From an uncultured Alphaproteobacteria bacterium (lineage in GTDB: Bacteria; Pseudomonadota; Alphaproteobacteria; Caulobacterales; Hyphomonadaceae), in contig CAIKWZ010000038.1 in assembly GCA_903831255.1 (NCBI GenBank), positions 1-64,000 on the forward strand: a stretch of DNA of 64,000 nt, written 5' to 3'. The translations under genes were made by a program, and so were the position numbers. The notes beneath the pieces were generated by a model. The model was not told where the DNA came from and did no database searches. It worked only from the letters and a program-made list of their open reading frames with translations. This document shows, piece by piece, positions 17,992 through 27,156 of the stretch; position 1 is the stretch's first letter; each line of letters opens with the position of its first letter.

Positions 17992-19962
17992 TTAAAGCCT
18001 CGACTTAACCGCCTTGACCACCGCGTCAGATGTGATCCCGAACTCCCTGTAGAGTTCTTTGTACGGCGCGGATGCTCCGAAGCCGTCCATGCCGATGAAC
18101 CCGCCATCGGGGCCGATCCAGCGGTCCCATCCGTCCCGAACCCCGGCCTCGACGGCGACAGTTGCAAGGCCCTGGCCCAGGACCTCCCGGCGATAGCTCT
18201 CGCTCTGACGAGCGAAAAGAGAAAAACATGGAAGGGAGACAACCCGCGTTCCGAGGCCCGCCGCCTCGAGCTCGTCCTGGGCCTTAAGGGCGATCTCGAT
18301 TTCCGATCCGGTGGCGAGAATCGCCGCCCGCTCGGGAGCGCGCGCCGGGCGCAGGATGTATCCCCCTCTCGCGACGAGATTGTCTGACACGTGAGTCGTC
18401 CGAGCGAGGGGGACGTTCTGACGCGTGAGGGCTATCAGAGACGGGGCTCCTGCCGACTGGAGGGCGACCTCCCAGGCTTCAGCGGTCTCCACCCCGTCGC
18501 AGGGCCTGAAAACCAGCAGATTGGGCATCGCCCGCAGAGAAGCGATATGCTCCACGGGCTGATGAGTCGGGCCGTCTTCGCCGACCCCGATCGAATCGTG
18601 GGTCATCACATGGATGACCCGCGCGCCCATGAGCGCTCCCAATCGGATGGCTGGTCGGGAATAGTCTGAAAAAACAAGGAATGTGCCTGAATAGGGGATG
18701 ACGCCCCCATGCAGCGCCATTCCATTCATGGCGGCCGCCATGGCATGCTCACGCACGCCATAGTGAATATAGCGTCCGTCATACCGATCCGGCCCGAGAG
18801 GCGCCTTGGCGGCAGCCGTTCGGGTATTGTTGGACCCGGTGAGATCCGCCGACCCTCCGATCATCTCCGGCGTCAGTCTGGTCAGGACTTCGAGCGCGGC
18901 TCCGGACCATTTCCGGGTTCCGTCTGATTTGGCGCCCTCGGTGACCGATCGTTTGTGAGCTTCAATCGCCGAAGCCATCTCTGTTGGCACGACGCCCGCC
19001 ACTGCGGCCTCAAATTCGCCGCGACGGCTCGAATTGTTCAACCGCTCCTGCCAGGCGAGGTTCGTCCCGCGGCTCCGCGCACCCGCCTCCCGCCAGGTCT
19101 TCAGGATGTCCTCCGGAATGACGAATGGCTCGTGGGGCCATGAGAGGGCTGATCGGATGCCAGCGACTTCCTCCGCCCCGTATGGGCCGCCGTGCGCCGG
19201 CCCCGTCCCAGCCAGTTTGGGTGCGCCGAAACCGATGATTGTCCGACAGGCGATAAGGCTTGGCGCATCGCTTGTCTGGGCCTCCTGCAATGCCTGCCGG
19301 ACAGCGTCCTCATCATGCCCGTCGACCCTGCGGACATTCCACCCCGAAGCCCTGAAGCGTTCGATCTGGTCCGTGCGATCCGCCAGCCCTGTCGAACCGT
19401 CTATGGTGACCGCGTTGTCGTCGAACAGGACGATCAGGCGGTTAAGCTTGAGGTGTCCTGCGAGCGTGAGCGCTTCCTGGGAGATCCCTTCCATGAGGCA
19501 CCCGTCCCCGGCGACGACATATGTCCGGTGGTCAACGAGGGCGTCGCCGAAGCGCGAATTCATGTGACGCTCAGCAATCGCCATTCCCACCGCTGTCGCA
19601 AGACCCTGGCCCAGCGGTCCGGTCGTGGTCTCGACCCCCGGCGTGTGTCGGAACTCAGGGTGACCGGGAGTTTTGGAGCCCAGCTGACGAAAGTTTCGGA
19701 TCTCCTCGATTGTCATTTCGGGATAGCCCGTCAGGTAGAGGAGCGAGTAAAGAAGCATTGATCCATGGCCGGCCGACAGAACGAACCTGTCTCGATCAGG
19801 CCAGGCGGCGTCCTGAGGATCAAATTTGAGGAACTCTCTGAAGAGGACGCTGGCGGCGTCCGCCATGCCCAGCGGAAGACCCACATGACCGCTTTGCGCC
19901 TTTTCCACAGCGTCCATGGAGAGCGCCCGAACGGCGTTGGCGACGGGATTTGAAACGATCAT
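17992..19962 (-). CDS. tkt: Transketolase
   Basis: Thiamine-diphosphate enzyme of the pentose phosphate and Calvin pathways. 656 residues. The N-terminus IVSNPVANAVRALSMDAVEKAQSGH precedes LGMADA; a GDGCLMEG thiamine-diphosphate site lies near 155 and the pyrimidine-domain GVREHAM near 410. The ATG at 19960-19962 has AGGAAG upstream; 19 further upstream codons are rejected. It is divergent from the DUF4164-zapA pair and leads the gap-pgk-fba-thiE run. Confidence 0.97.
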   Translation of the reverse strand: MIVSNPVANAVRALSMDAVEKAQSGHVGLPLGMADAASVLFREFLKFDPQDAAWPDRDRFVLSAGHGSMLLYSLLYLTGYPEMTIEEIRNFRQLGSKTPGHPEFRHTPGVETTTGPLGQGLATAVGMAIAERHMNSRFGDALVDHRTYVVAGDGCLMEGISQEALTLAGHLKLNRLIVLFDDNAVTIDGSTGLADRTDQIERFRASGWNVRRVDGHDEDAVRQALQEAQTSDAPSLIACRTIIGFGAPKLAGTGPAHGGPYGAEEVAGIRSALSWPHEPFVIPEDILKTWREAGARSRGTNLAWQERLNNSSRRGEFEAAVAGVVPTEMASAIEAHKRSVTEGAKSDGTRKWSGAALEVLTRLTPEMIGGSADLTGSNNTRTAAAKAPLGPDRYDGRYIHYGVREHAMAAAMNGMALHGGVIPYSGTFLVFSDYSRPAIRLGALMGARVIHVMTHDSIGVGEDGPTHQPVEHIASLRAMPNLLVFRPCDGVETAEAWEVALQSAGAPSLIALTRQNVPLARTTHVSDNLVARGGYILRPARAPERAAILATGSEIEIALKAQDELEAAGLGTRVVSLPCFSLFARQSESYRREVLGQGLATVAVEAGVRDGWDRWIGPDGGFIGMDGFGASAPYKELYREFGITSDAVVKAVKSRL

Positions 19963-20083
19963 GGATGTCTTCCTGTCCGGGATACGGCCATTGGTTAATG
20001 GATATCGTAGCGGCGGCAAAGGGGCATTCGTCCGTCAGAGCGCCATTGCGAAGTCCGCCTCGGCGCCACACAGTGCCGCGGCC

Positions 20084-20371
20084 ATGAGCGAAGACAGGGA
20101 TAGTACAGGCGATATGGAGGCCGCCGCGCGGAGGCTTGAGGAGGCCGTCGGCCGCCTTGAGGTGCGCCTTGACGGCCTCTTCGAACGCCTCGATTCCTGC
20201 CTTCCCTACGAGCGGGAGGCCGAGGCCCTCCGTCTGGACAGGACAAGACTGGCGAACGATCTGGATGCCGCGAGGTTCCGCGAACGCGAGCTGCAAAAAC
20301 TGGCGGATGAGGCCTCTGAAGCGCTTGGGGCTGCGATCGCTGAAGTTCGTGAGGCGTTGGGGAAGGTCTGA
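20084..20371 (+). CDS. DUF4164 coiled-coil protein upstream of zapA
   Basis: 95 residues, strongly heptad-like (EAAARRLEEAVGRLEVRL, then a long Leu/Arg/Glu helix), matching the DUF4164 family found beside zapA and tkt in many alphaproteobacteria. Function is unknown; the linkage suggests a part in division. The ATG at 20084 gives the usual size; the open stretch upstream overlaps the tkt start region and is not family-like. Confidence 0.75.
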   Translation: MSEDRDSTGDMEAAARRLEEAVGRLEVRLDGLFERLDSCLPYEREAEALRLDRTRLANDLDAARFRERELQKLADEASEALGAAIAEVREALGKV

Positions 20372-20390
20372 GCTATTTGACGCAGGATGG

Positions 20391-20744
20391 ATGACGGTGG
20401 CGGTCTCACGCGCTGAACTATCGATTTCCGGAAAGCGGTATCTCTTAAGCTGTGCTCCGGGTCAGGAGGCCCGACTTGAGGAGCTGGGCGCTCGGTTTGA
20501 CGCTCGCGTCCGGGAACTGGCGGAAGCGATGGGCGACATCGGCCCTGAGCGCTTATTCCTGGCAGCAGGATTATCCTTTATCGACGAACTCGATATCGAG
20601 ACAGCGGGCGGAAATGCGCGGGCACTCGATGAACGGATACGAGGACTTGAGCAGCGTGCGGCCTTTGCGTTGGCGGAAGCGGCGGCTCGAATTGAGGCAT
20701 TGTCAGTCCGTGTTGAGGAGGCCGGCGAACCTGAGGGACGCTGA
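20391..20744 (+). CDS. zapA: Cell division protein ZapA
   Basis: 117 residues. It starts MTVAVSRAELSISGKRYLLSC, the beta strand and helix of ZapA, then GQEARLEELGARFDARV and a C-terminal coiled coil (about 65-112). ZapA bundles FtsZ filaments at the Z ring. The ATG at 20391 lies 19 bases after the DUF4164 stop, so the two are probably co-transcribed. No 6S RNA or 5-formyl-THF cyclo-ligase gene follows, unlike in some relatives. Confidence 0.9.
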   Translation: MTVAVSRAELSISGKRYLLSCAPGQEARLEELGARFDARVRELAEAMGDIGPERLFLAAGLSFIDELDIETAGGNARALDERIRGLEQRAAFALAEAAARIEALSVRVEEAGEPEGR

Positions 20745-20765
20745 GGCGCGTCCGGGCGCGGTCGT

Positions 20766-21950
20766 TTAGGCCGCCTGTCCGGCGGCCCACCCCGAAGACC
20801 AGGCCCACTGAAAATTGTAGCCCCCCAGCCATCCTGTGACGTCCACGCACTCCCCAATGAAGAAAAGGCCCTTGCGACCCTTCGCTTCAAGAGTTTGAGA
20901 GGAGAGGTCGCGAGTATCGACGCCGCCGACGGTGACCTCGGCGGTCCTCCAGCCTTCGGTTCCGCTCGGTCGCAACCGCCAGTCCTGAACGGCCTCCGCG
21001 ACTCGCCGCAGTTTGAGGTCGGAGAGATCCGCCAGACGCAGATCTCCAGCAGTTGTCTCGGCGAGGTGAAGAGCGAGACGTCGGGGAATCATGTCCGACA
21101 GACCAGAGGTCAGGGTCGCCTTAGGGCGCTCCTGTCGCGCGATCTTAAGATCTGTCAAAACGTCTCGTCCTGGCGCGAGATCGATAGACACGTCGGAGGG
21201 CGTTTTCCAGTACGACGAGGCTTGCAAAACCGCCGGTCCGGACAAGCCGCGATGAGTGAAGAGGAGGCCTTCCTCAAAGGTCCTATCGCCTGCAGTGACG
21301 CGAGCGGGCGTTGATAATCCGGCCAGCGCTGAGATGGCGTCGAGAGTGGGTGGTCCGATCGTGAAGGGAACAAGGCCTGGCCTCGGATCGACGATCCTCA
21401 GTCCGAACTGGGCGGCGACATCATAGGCGTAACCCGTCGCCCCCATTTTGGGTATCGACTTGCCGCCGGTCGCGATCACAAGCGATGAGCAGACGAACGT
21501 CTCTGAGGCGGCGCCAACGATAAACCCATCCGTCCCGCCTTCTAAGCTGGTTGGACCAACGCCGAGCTTCAGGTCTCCGCCCGCCTCGCGAAGATCTGAG
21601 AGCAGCATAGCGATGATCTGCTTCGCCGACCCGTCGCAGAAAAGCTGTCCCGCTGTCTTTTCATGATAGGCGATCTGGTGCGCCTCCATTCTGGCGATGA
21701 AGTCATGCTGACTGAAGCGTCGCAGAGCCGACACGCAGAAGTGCGGATTATCTGAGAGAAAGGCCTCCGGCCTACAGTTCAGATTTGTGAAGTTGCATCG
21801 CCCTCCGCCCGAGATTCGTATCTTTTCAGCGGGCGCTTGATTATGGTCGATGACGAGGACGCGTCGTCCTCGACGACCGGCCTCTATGGCGCACATGAGG
21901 CCGGCAGCCCCGGCCCCTATGACAAGAACATCTGTGACGATGGTCGCCAT
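20766..21950 (-). CDS. HI0933/BaiN-family NAD(P)/FAD-dependent oxidoreductase
   Basis: 394 residues. An FAD-binding N-terminus (VLVIGAGAAGLMCAIEAGRRG), the family mark RISGGGRCNFTN near 45-56, and a C-terminal FIGECVDVTGWLGGYNFQWAW motif place it in the HI0933 (YhiN) family of flavoproteins. The physiological substrate is unknown. It starts four bases after the GMC oxidoreductase stop, so the two are probably co-transcribed. Confidence 0.9.
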   Translation of the reverse strand: MATIVTDVLVIGAGAAGLMCAIEAGRRGRRVLVIDHNQAPAEKIRISGGGRCNFTNLNCRPEAFLSDNPHFCVSALRRFSQHDFIARMEAHQIAYHEKTAGQLFCDGSAKQIIAMLLSDLREAGGDLKLGVGPTSLEGGTDGFIVGAASETFVCSSLVIATGGKSIPKMGATGYAYDVAAQFGLRIVDPRPGLVPFTIGPPTLDAISALAGLSTPARVTAGDRTFEEGLLFTHRGLSGPAVLQASSYWKTPSDVSIDLAPGRDVLTDLKIARQERPKATLTSGLSDMIPRRLALHLAETTAGDLRLADLSDLKLRRVAEAVQDWRLRPSGTEGWRTAEVTVGGVDTRDLSSQTLEAKGRKGLFFIGECVDVTGWLGGYNFQWAWSSGWAAGQAA

Positions 21951-21954
21951 CGCC

Positions 21955-23553
21955 TCAGGCAGCTCGCTTGTCGAGTACGTGTTGGCAGGCTCTGGCGGTG
22001 AGAGCCATGATGGTCAGAGCCGGATTTTGACTTCCCTGGGAGGGAAACGACGCTCCATCGGTCACAAAGAGCCCGGGCATATCCCAGCATTCGTTATGAG
22101 GGTTGAGCACTGAGGTCTGTCGATCAGTTCCCATGCGTGCAGTTCCGCACTCGTGAATGGCGACGCCGGGAGTGGAGGGGACGGTATCGACGTGAGTGAG
22201 AACAGCTCCTAGGGACTTGCCCAGCTCGCGCAGCGCGCTGGCGGCCTCATCAGTCAGCTTCAGGTCGTCCTCATTGTAAGAGTAGTCAATTTCGAGCCCA
22301 ACTGGGCTGCCGGCCTTATCCGGCGTCACCCGGATATGATTGGAAACCCGAGGCGACCCCTCAATGAACGCCACAGCTGTGAAGAACGATGAGCGACCAG
22401 ATGGATAGGTGTAGAGTTGCACGCCGTATCCTCTCTCTTTTCCTGCACCGCCGTCCCGCAGGTCAAATCTGGGAAGAGCGAGGCAGCGGCCCGGAGGGGG
22501 GGCGACGGGATGGTGCGTATCGTTGATGACGCCCTCCGCCCTGACGATGATCCGGTCCGTCAGGTTGGCTCCGAGAACGCCGCTATCTTCTCCCGGCCGA
22601 CGACCGTCGGGAGTGGACGAGGCCATGAGGATACGCGTGCTTTCGATGGTCGAAGCGCAAAGAAAAATGATCGGCGCTCGCGACGACCGCAGAACGCCAT
22701 CCCTCTTATCTCTCCATTCTGCGCCGCCGGCTCGACCGGAGTCATCGGGAAGAATGCGTTCGACGACGGCCCCGGTCCTGCAGGTCAATCGTCCGGTCGC
22801 CGCCGCAAGGGCGATGCTTGCCTTCGGAGGCGCAAAGCGGCTCATCATAATCTTTGCTTGCGGCCATCGAAGGCGAACACCGGCCATCAATCGCGCCTCC
22901 AGGGCGTCAGGATCGATCCGGCGTGAGATCAGGCTGTCGGGGGGGCAGGAGAAGCCATCCTCTCGTCCCGAGAGACCTAAGAGTGTCTCAACATCCTCAT
23001 ACCAGGGCGTCAGGTCTTCAAGCGTGATCGGCCAGGCCGGACGGTGGGGCGAGGCGGGTCGGAAATCCGATTGAGCCAGGCGATAATATTGCCAGCCATG
23101 GCCAGGGACGATCATACGTCCGCCCAGGGAGTGGGTGCGTATCCATGAAAAAAGTCGTCCCGAAGGAGTTGCGTAGGGATAGTCACGATCGTCAACAAAG
23201 GCCTGCGGCATCTTTTCCCAGGCGTAACACTGGGTCTGGATGGGTTGACGAAGGTTACCCACCGCACGGAGCGCCCTTTGGGCCAGGCGTGCAACGGGTC
23301 GGGCGAGGCGGAAGGCCAACGGAGAATTAGCCGCCACGCGGGTGAGGAATTGGGTGGCGGTTGTAAACGGGCGCTTCCGGATGGACGTGTTCATTCCCGC
23401 ATCGAGCAGGAGCACATTCAGCCCCCCCTCGCAGAGCTTCAGGCAGGCCAGCCCGCCGGCGGCGCCGGAGCCGACGACGATAGCGTCGAACCGCTCTTCC
23501 GCTCCGAGGCGTTCGCCTCGCTTGATGGAGGCTTTGAGCGAGGGAGGGATCAT
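21955..23553 (-). CDS. GMC-family FAD oxidoreductase
   Basis: 532 residues. The dinucleotide motif is VVGSGAAGGLACLKLCEGG (26-44); the C-terminal GMC half carries HECGTARMG and NPALTIMALTARACQHVL. GMC enzymes oxidise alcohols or sugars. This one resembles the gluconate/choline-type bacterial members and lacks an obvious export signal, though the N-terminus is basic. It heads a two-gene unit with the HI0933 flavoprotein. The substrate is not assignable. Confidence 0.88.
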   Translation of the reverse strand: MIPPSLKASIKRGERLGAEERFDAIVVGSGAAGGLACLKLCEGGLNVLLLDAGMNTSIRKRPFTTATQFLTRVAANSPLAFRLARPVARLAQRALRAVGNLRQPIQTQCYAWEKMPQAFVDDRDYPYATPSGRLFSWIRTHSLGGRMIVPGHGWQYYRLAQSDFRPASPHRPAWPITLEDLTPWYEDVETLLGLSGREDGFSCPPDSLISRRIDPDALEARLMAGVRLRWPQAKIMMSRFAPPKASIALAAATGRLTCRTGAVVERILPDDSGRAGGAEWRDKRDGVLRSSRAPIIFLCASTIESTRILMASSTPDGRRPGEDSGVLGANLTDRIIVRAEGVINDTHHPVAPPPGRCLALPRFDLRDGGAGKERGYGVQLYTYPSGRSSFFTAVAFIEGSPRVSNHIRVTPDKAGSPVGLEIDYSYNEDDLKLTDEAASALRELGKSLGAVLTHVDTVPSTPGVAIHECGTARMGTDRQTSVLNPHNECWDMPGLFVTDGASFPSQGSQNPALTIMALTARACQHVLDKRAA

Positions 23554-23730
23554 ATCCTCAGGCCTTGGAAGCGGTCGCGGGCGTCCTTCACGTGTCGCCC
23601 TTCAGACCATGACGAACCGCTGCTATCCGATTGAGTATCAGATTTGTGTCTCAAACTGGTAAAGTTTCCCCCCTTGCGTGAGAGCCTCGCTATCCCGCTT
23701 CCTCAGGTCAGAGCGCCTCGCCCCCCATGC

Positions 23731-24039
23731 TCAGGCGCGATCGATGCGGCGTCCTGAGGCGCGGGTGTCCCCGGATCGGGTTAGGCCAGCCCCGGGTCCG
23801 GCGCCGCACGGTTTGTCCCTTAAAACCCGCGTCGAGGAGGGGGGGTAAGCCGCCAGGAGCCTCCGGGGACGAGGCGGGCGGGGGAGGAGGTCTCCCCCGC
23901 AGTTTGGACAAACCTGATGAAGGTCCTCACTGGAGCATGTGGTGCAGAAGGTACACTCGAAACTACAGATCACCGCGCCCTCGGCGTCCGCCGGCAGATC
24001 CCGATCGCAACACTCGCAGTTAGGCTTGAGAATGAGCAT
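23731..24039 (-). CDS. DUF1272 small cysteine-rich protein
   Basis: 102 residues. The first 55 match DUF1272: MLILKPNCECC then CSFECTFCTTC and CPNCGGDLLPRPPRP, a zinc-ribbon-like set of paired cysteines. The last 45 residues are a Pro/Arg/Gly-rich tail not expected in the family and may be poorly conserved. The ATG at 24037-24039 is chosen from the family start. Function is unknown. Confidence 0.8.
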   Translation of the reverse strand: MLILKPNCECCDRDLPADAEGAVICSFECTFCTTCSSEDLHQVCPNCGGDLLPRPPRPRRLLAAYPPSSTRVLRDKPCGAGPGAGLTRSGDTRASGRRIDRA

Positions 24040-24237
24040 GGTCCGGATGGTCCTCTGAATGCCTGAGATCGAGGGTCGCTCAGGCCGGAGGTCGGATCCT
24101 TCCCGAGGCGCCGCAGCGCGGGCTGCCAGAAGCGAATCTTGCATCAATCAGCAAGGTTGACGAAGAGGCGTTTTTTCAGGCTGTCATTCTGTCCGCGGCT
24201 GGACTCCGGCTTGAAAAATTCAAAAGCAGTTCAAAAC

Positions 24238-24888
24238 ATGTGCGGGAAGTTTAGTCAGTCAATGACATGGCGGCAGCTGGTTGATGCCTCCCAGCCCCTG
24301 ATGCCGAGGCCCGAGGAGGCGTGTGCGGTCGTGACGCCCATGACGCCGGCTTACGTGGTCGGGGTCGGCGGGGACGGCCGAAGATGGGCGGCGCCTATGG
24401 TCTGGGGGTTTGTCGAGGGCGGAAGACTGCGCCACATTCATGCCCGTGGCGAGACCTCGAACATTCGGCCGACCTTCCGGAGGCCCTTCGCAGAGGGGCG
24501 TGGAGTGGTGATGGTGCGCTCCTTCAACGAAGCCGATGAACCAAGGCCGGGTCGAACACGTCAATGGGTGATCGCCCCTGGTGGCGCGAAGGAGATCGCC
24601 ATCGCTGTTCTGTTCAGAAAACAGGAGGTCTATCACGGGCTCGAGTTCGGATTTGTTCAGGTCACCACGGGCGCCAACGCAAGGATAGCTGCGATAGGAG
24701 ATCGGATGCCGGCGGTGCTTGATCCCGATTCGATCTCGGTTTGGCTCGGCGAGGTCCCCGCTTCCGCCTCGTCTCTGCTTTCACGGCTTCGTCCGTTTGA
24801 AGACGATGCCGACTGGACGATAACTCCTGAAGTGACCACAGCTGCTGGCGGTCCTGGCTCGGGTGATCGGCAGTTAAGTCTCTTTTGA
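24238..24888 (+). CDS. Divergent SRAP (SOS response-associated peptidase) family protein
   Basis: 216 residues. It starts MCGKFSQ, keeping the reactive Cys2 that, in the YedK/HMCES family, forms a thiazolidine cross-link with abasic DNA. The later FNEAD (for the YEW glutamate) and DRMPAVLDPD segments are present. By eye, the usual Asn in NARAET is replaced (HARGET) and the His before DRMP is Gly (IGDRMP). It may bind abasic DNA with altered turnover. The ATG at 24238 is fixed by the requirement for Cys2. Confidence 0.8.
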   Translation: MCGKFSQSMTWRQLVDASQPLMPRPEEACAVVTPMTPAYVVGVGGDGRRWAAPMVWGFVEGGRLRHIHARGETSNIRPTFRRPFAEGRGVVMVRSFNEADEPRPGRTRQWVIAPGGAKEIAIAVLFRKQEVYHGLEFGFVQVTTGANARIAAIGDRMPAVLDPDSISVWLGEVPASASSLLSRLRPFEDDADWTITPEVTTAAGGPGSGDRQLSLF

Positions 24889-25077
24889 TTAAACCCGCCC
24901 CCTTGAGGGCGGCGCGAGGGTGTGACCACCCGAGATGAGCTTGCCCCGGGGCGATTGGGTGATCTATGCCCTGCAGACAGAGCACAGCGTCCCGATCCGC
25001 CTCGGCGCGCTGTGTCTCGGGGAGGGTGAACCCCTTCACCTGACCCCTAGGATCTAAGTTTCGGAACGGACGGTCTC

Positions 25078-26160
25078 ATGTCAAATCCATTCAGCGCGCT
25101 GTCGATCGGAACCGGATCGGTTTTGAAGAACAGATTCGCGCTTGCCCCGCTGACGAACACCCAGAGCCATTCAGACGGGACCCTGAGCGAGGATGAGTAC
25201 CGCTGGCTCGTAAAGCGAGCTGAAGGGGGATTTGGACTGACGATGACCTGCGCCGCCCTTGTCCAGCGCGATGGGCAGGGTTTTCCAGGTCAGCTTGGCG
25301 TCTATGAGGATCGACATGTCGAGGGGCTGGCTCGCCTGGCGGAGGGAATTAAGGCCCATTCGAGCCACTCTGTCGTCCAGCTGCATCATGCCGGCATGCG
25401 CGCTCCGCAGGCGCTGATTGGAGGGACCCCGATCTGTCCATCCGATAACGCTGAGACTGGAGCGAGGGCCATGACCTATGATGAGGTCGTCAGAACACGG
25501 GACGCCTTCGTAGCCGCGGCCCGGCGTTGCGAACGGGCGGGGTTTGATGGCGTGGAGATTCATGGCGCCCATGGCTATCTTCTGTGTGAGTTTTTGAGCC
25601 CTGAGCTCAATGTCCGGGACGATCGCTACGGCGGCGATATCTGGGATCGATCGCGGATTATTTCTGAGATCATTGACGGCGTGCGAAGCGAATGCCGGCG
25701 TGAATTCAGTCTGGGCGTTCGTCTCTCGCCTGAACGCTTCGGTTTGCGGCTGGCCGAGATCCGTGACCTGGCTGCGCGGCTGATGGCGGAGGGCGCGATT
25801 GATTATCTTGATATGTCCCTTTGGGATATCTTCAAGGAACCGGTTGAAGATGAGTTCCGCGGACGATCGCTGCTGTCCTGCTTCACTGAACTCGACCGCG
25901 GGAAAGTGAAGCTGGGCGCCGCGGGAAAGATCGCAACGGGCGAGGATGTGGCGCGCGCGATGGATTTGGGTCTGGACTTCGTGGTGGTGGGACGTGCAGC
26001 GATCCTGCATCACGACTTGCCAGAACGGATCAGGGCGCATTCGGGTTTTTCGCCGACGTCTCTGCCTGTCACCGCAGACTATCTCAGAGAGGAGGGGCTG
26101 GGGGAGCCCTTTATTTCATACATGCGGTCCTGGAAGGGCTTCGTGGCGGATGAGGGCTGA
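25078..26160 (+). CDS. NADH:flavin oxidoreductase, old yellow enzyme family
   Basis: 360 residues, TIM-barrel FMN enzyme. It shows NRFALAPLTN at the start, VQLHHAGMRAP near 100, the substrate-binding HGAHGYLL near 162 and the FMN-phosphate loop GLDFVVVGRAAI near 300. No C-terminal iron-sulfur or FAD domain, so it is the short OYE type, which reduces activated alkenes or xenobiotics. It opens the accessory region and has no obvious operon partner. Confidence 0.9.
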   Translation: MSNPFSALSIGTGSVLKNRFALAPLTNTQSHSDGTLSEDEYRWLVKRAEGGFGLTMTCAALVQRDGQGFPGQLGVYEDRHVEGLARLAEGIKAHSSHSVVQLHHAGMRAPQALIGGTPICPSDNAETGARAMTYDEVVRTRDAFVAAARRCERAGFDGVEIHGAHGYLLCEFLSPELNVRDDRYGGDIWDRSRIISEIIDGVRSECRREFSLGVRLSPERFGLRLAEIRDLAARLMAEGAIDYLDMSLWDIFKEPVEDEFRGRSLLSCFTELDRGKVKLGAAGKIATGEDVARAMDLGLDFVVVGRAAILHHDLPERIRAHSGFSPTSLPVTADYLREEGLGEPFISYMRSWKGFVADEG

Positions 26161-26388
26161 CGGCCGACTGGCCGCTTAGTGACGCCAGGATCTGGGTCTG
26201 CGCGCAGCGCGGTATGACGAGACGGCGGTCACCCGACATTCCTCAGAAATTCTCAATCGCGATGATGGCTTTGCTCTCTGGACGTTTCAGGCGCCTGCCT
26301 CCTTAGGGTGAGACTGAGGAGGCTGGGTCGCAGCTCCTCCCGTAAGGCTCTTCAATGGTCTGAAGGGCGCTATGGCAGGAGACGCGCC

Positions 26389-27126
26389 ATGAAATCCGCG
26401 AAGGTGAAGCTATTGGATCAGGCGCGGGTTCGCGTTGGAGCGTATCTGCTTGTTCTTCTAATAGGGGGGTGTGGCGACAGTGGAAACCTCCCGCCATCAG
26501 AGAGACTGGCGTCGCCCCGGATCAGTCTCGGGGCGGATGAGCTGCCTCGAGATCGGTGGCTGACGTTGAATGACGCGATCCCGATTTCTCCGGATGGCGC
26601 TATAGTGAAGGACGAGGCTGATCGACCCTACGGGTATGTCAGGTTGGGCCAAGCCGTCCCGAATTTCTCCACCACGGCGTTCGGCGGGGGTCAGGTCACG
26701 CAGGAAGCATTTCGGGGAAAATGGACCATCATCGACTTTTGGGGTGTCTGGTGCGGAGATTGTCGGGTTGATGCGCCGCTTGTCGAGGCGCTCGCCCGAG
26801 ATCTCAGGGACGACCCGGAGCTTTCCTTTCTGTCGATCCACTCCCCTCCGAGCCGGGAGAGGGCGGACGAGGCCTATGGGCAGTTTGGCTCGCTCGACGC
26901 CTATTTCGCCGCGCGCGGAGAGGTCTATCCCACGGCTCTCGATACGGACGGCGCGCTGAGAGAGGCCTTTGCAATCAGCTGGACCCCGACTTACCTCCTC
27001 ATTGGTCCCGATCTGACCATTCGGGCGTTTCGGACCGATCTGAGTGTTGGAGGTAAACGCGCCGTCAGGATGGCTTTGGACGAGGCGCGCGCCATTCGTC
27101 AGGAGTTTGAAACCGATCGCCCTTAG
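26389..27126 (+). CDS. TlpA-like thioredoxin-fold lipoprotein
   Basis: 245 residues. A lipoprotein signal ends LLIGGC (Cys28). The thioredoxin-fold domain runs about 88-240, with the redox pair C122 and C125 in WGVWCGDC and a cis-proline in WTPTYLLIG. It probably works as an envelope disulfide oxidoreductase. The CGDC pair differs from the more usual CxPC, so its redox potential may differ. AGGAG lies before the ATG. It stands alone, converging on the methyltransferase gene. Confidence 0.85.
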   Translation: MKSAKVKLLDQARVRVGAYLLVLLIGGCGDSGNLPPSERLASPRISLGADELPRDRWLTLNDAIPISPDGAIVKDEADRPYGYVRLGQAVPNFSTTAFGGGQVTQEAFRGKWTIIDFWGVWCGDCRVDAPLVEALARDLRDDPELSFLSIHSPPSRERADEAYGQFGSLDAYFAARGEVYPTALDTDGALREAFAISWTPTYLLIGPDLTIRAFRTDLSVGGKRAVRMALDEARAIRQEFETDRP

Positions 27127-27156
27127 GGATTATTGACGTCACTGACCTTTCGGCGA

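Noticed and set aside
20372-20770. A 6S RNA gene near zapA
   Set aside because: zapA is followed within 21 bases by the stop of the HI0933 gene, which leaves no room for it.
24895-24912. A hairpin (CCGCCC/GGGCGG) after the SRAP gene as a terminator
   Set aside because: Only six base pairs and no T-tract follows, so it is not strong enough to list as a feature.
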